The notes under the pieces: model-generated
Database searches by the model: none
Seen by the model: the letters and a program-made list of their open reading frames with translations, nothing else
Told to the model about the DNA's origin: nothing
Made by a program: the position numbers and the translations under genes
In this document: positions 62,067-64,000 of the stretch, piece by piece
How the letters are laid out: the number at the start of each line of letters is the position of its first letter
How positions within the stretch are numbered: position 1 is the first letter of the stretch
Source of the DNA: Lethocerus indicus
Lineage: Eukaryota > Arthropoda > Insecta > Hemiptera > Belostomatidae
Length of the DNA stretch: 64,000 nt
Reading direction: 5' to 3'
NCBI GenBank assembly: GCA_019843655.1
Contig: JACDQD010000002.1
Coordinates: forward strand, 10,490,393 to 10,554,392

Positions 62067-64000
62067 GCTTCCCCTCGCGGGCTTTTTACTACGAATGAAT
62101 TAACGCCCGACGACGGGTTGTCTACATATTAATGGAGGCGGCGGTCTCGTATTTATCTTATAAGAGGGGGACTTCTTTCTTGTCCCCGAGCGCCGCTTTT
62201 TCTTTCTTATTACAGGATAAAATTGTACTTCATTACTGCGGCCGGGAGGTTTCACGAGAGCTTTTGACTTTTAACGAATTCCACGCCCCTGTGAGCCCCC
62301 CTCGTGTCGCTCAACAGCGAAAAATAAACCGGATCCTTTTTATACCTAGTAGCTCGGTCACGATTACATCCTGGAGGGAGAAGACATTCAAATTTACTAT
62401 TCATTTCCCGAGACGTCCTGAATAATCCTGAAGTTGATAAATCGTAATTTTTTTATATATTTTCATGTAACTTGTACATATATATCCGTTAAATAATGAT
62501 TTCTTGTGTCTATTCTCCTTTCACTCCTACACTCAAAAACAACTAAGCTGTATTAAAACTGTGTAACTTTAGAAGGCAAATAATGGTTCTGAAACGTTCG
62601 ATAGATGCATTTTAGAGCTTGACCAACTAGCCTGGATTGGTGTGTTATATTTGCAGTAGATTGATATATAATAAATGTATATACATGTAAAAGATAATGT
62701 ATGAATATCTATGTACATATATATATATTCATCCCCACCATAATATCGGGTTCCTTAGTAGATACATGTTCTCAAAATATGTATGGAAGGAGAGGACCGA
62801 ATTATTTTCTCGAAACCGCTCGGTAGGCAGAAAAAGGAGAAAATATTCCTTCGATTTTTATCCCTTTCCTCCGCTTTTCCCCACCCCCAAACACACCCCG
62901 CCGCGTCCAAAACTACTAAATATGCAAATCCTTTCCGATATGTCGAGAACCAATGCGGGGAGTGGGAAAATGGGGGTTGGCCGGGTGGGGGGACGGTGCG
63001 GGTGGGGATTCTCATACGATAATAGATATCGTATTTTGGTTTCATGCGGATTGGCTTTCCCACCGAAGGAGGATACACAAGGTTGGGGAGCCGGGGAAAA
63101 GAAGGGAGTAGTAGAGACGGAGGAAGTAGGAATAACCGGGTCAATAATGCATGCAGTTTGTATAACGGTATATCTCTTAGGGGTAGGTGAGAGGGGGGCT
63201 CTCTCCCCCGCGTCGGCTCACTTTATTGGTTTTCATTTCTTTTTATATTGGCCGCATAAACTTTTCCACCCTCGCCCCGATCCGAAACCCGCCCTTAAAA
63301 CCGCCTCCCCTCCTTAAATATATATGCAAATATTCCCCCGGCTAATGGGCGGCACCCGCTTTTTTCTCTCCGTCTCTCTCCCTCTCTCTCTCTTGCTCTG
63401 TCTCTAACTCGATTGAATATTTATAAAATTGAAGCCGGCCGCCTTTTTAATTTGCCCGGGAACGGGGGATGCTTTATTTACGGATAAGGCCGGATATTCG
63501 AATCGGATTCGACATTTCAAGGATAACATTTTTTTTCGGTGGTAATATTTGGGTGCTATTCTTTGCCCGTCGTTGGTTTTGTTTTATTCATTTTTCTGGT
63601 GTTTTAAATATTGAATGGATTATATATAATTAAATAAATAAAATGGAGCTTCGAGGTGTTGCCTTCTGACGGGGAGAATCAACAACAGAAGAGGCTACCC
63701 GATCTGAGGCGGAGTCGAACTGCGCCAAAACGTTGCGCGACCGACCGCTCTCGAAAACCGTGTTGAGTCACCCATTGGATTACCTCCAATATTCGTGTCT
63801 GGACATTCTGCAACTTTAAAATGTCGTTCAACTGTTTTTCTTTTTATTCCGCGAAAAAGGTTAACGGCGTAAGAGGAACGCTAGACTCACACAGAAAGGT
63901 CAGACGTCGAACCACTTCCTGCACAGCACTGGGGAATACAGTGACGCGTGCAAATAGAATTTAACCAGTGGAACACTGAATTAATCTCTGAATCGAATTA
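62067..64000. other. Non-coding stretch, no gene seen
   Basis: The 206-codon frame at 62697-63317 is the longest in the window. It crosses GC-rich and AT-rich DNA with no domain, no conserved-looking stretch and an overlapping 129-codon frame on the other strand, so it is judged spurious. A CT-rich patch lies at 63364-63404. A tRNA-like B-box complement (GGAGTCGAACT) lies at 63710-63720. Confidence 0.45.

Noticed and set aside
62697..63317. 206-codon open frame, the longest in the window
   Set aside because: No domain, no conserved-looking stretch, arbitrary composition across GC-rich and AT-rich DNA, and an overlapping 129-codon frame on the other strand.
63700..63790. tRNA-like sequence (AGTTCGACTCC) on the minus strand
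   Set aside because: The T stem has mismatches, A-to-B spacing is about 19 nt and no acceptor stem can be formed. A decayed SINE remains possible but is unsupported.

Overview
This window looks like non-coding, repeat-bearing nuclear DNA from an invertebrate animal, most likely an arthropod. The reasons: no long open frames or operons, no CpG depletion, long (CT)n and (GT)n(AT)n microsatellites, intron-like splice signals, and decayed fragments of several retrotransposon classes. The taxonomic call is inference; no gene in the window is recognisable enough to name the species. No intact protein-coding gene, rRNA, credible tRNA or CRISPR array was found. Nearly all long open frames are chance frames in GC-rich blocks or translations of microsatellites.

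Layout. 1-9 kb: alternating AT-rich and GC-rich non-coding sequence with small hairpins and a GGCC-rich block near 6.05-6.2 kb. 9.0-9.9 kb: a duplicated ~60-75 bp segment, the second copy followed closely by a large (CT)n array. 14.3-15.9 kb: two ~71 bp elements with matching ends. 17.8-25.7 kb: the richest repeat zone, with three large microsatellites, the C-terminal tail of a non-LTR retrotransposon reverse transcriptase, a decayed Ty3/gypsy-type RNase H region on the minus strand, two hammerhead-ribozyme-like sites of the kind carried by Penelope-like elements, and a 54 bp repeat present twice. 26-36 kb: mostly unexplained sequence with GT/CT microsatellites, a diverged 120-150 bp duplication at 32.0 and 32.8 kb and a cluster of TGTACA palindromes. 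36-50 kb: several short open frames bounded by good splice signals on both strands (36.4, 43.1, 44.2, 49.5 kb) and a multi-frameshifted coding-like stretch at 45.1-45.6 kb; these are the best candidates for real or formerly real exons, but none is identified. 48.3-53.6 kb: strongly strand-asymmetric purine and pyrimidine tracts, plus a second non-LTR tail (minus) beside a decayed reverse transcriptase of DIRS/Ty3 type (plus). 54-64 kb: no gene seen.

The retroelement pieces are all truncated or frameshifted and look like old genomic fossils. Between them, GC-rich blocks carry GA/CT tracts, GCCATCTT (Pho/YY1-type) sites and HOX/EXD-type TGATTTAT sites. The combination would fit an intergenic or intronic regulatory landscape of a developmental locus, but that is inference from motifs alone.
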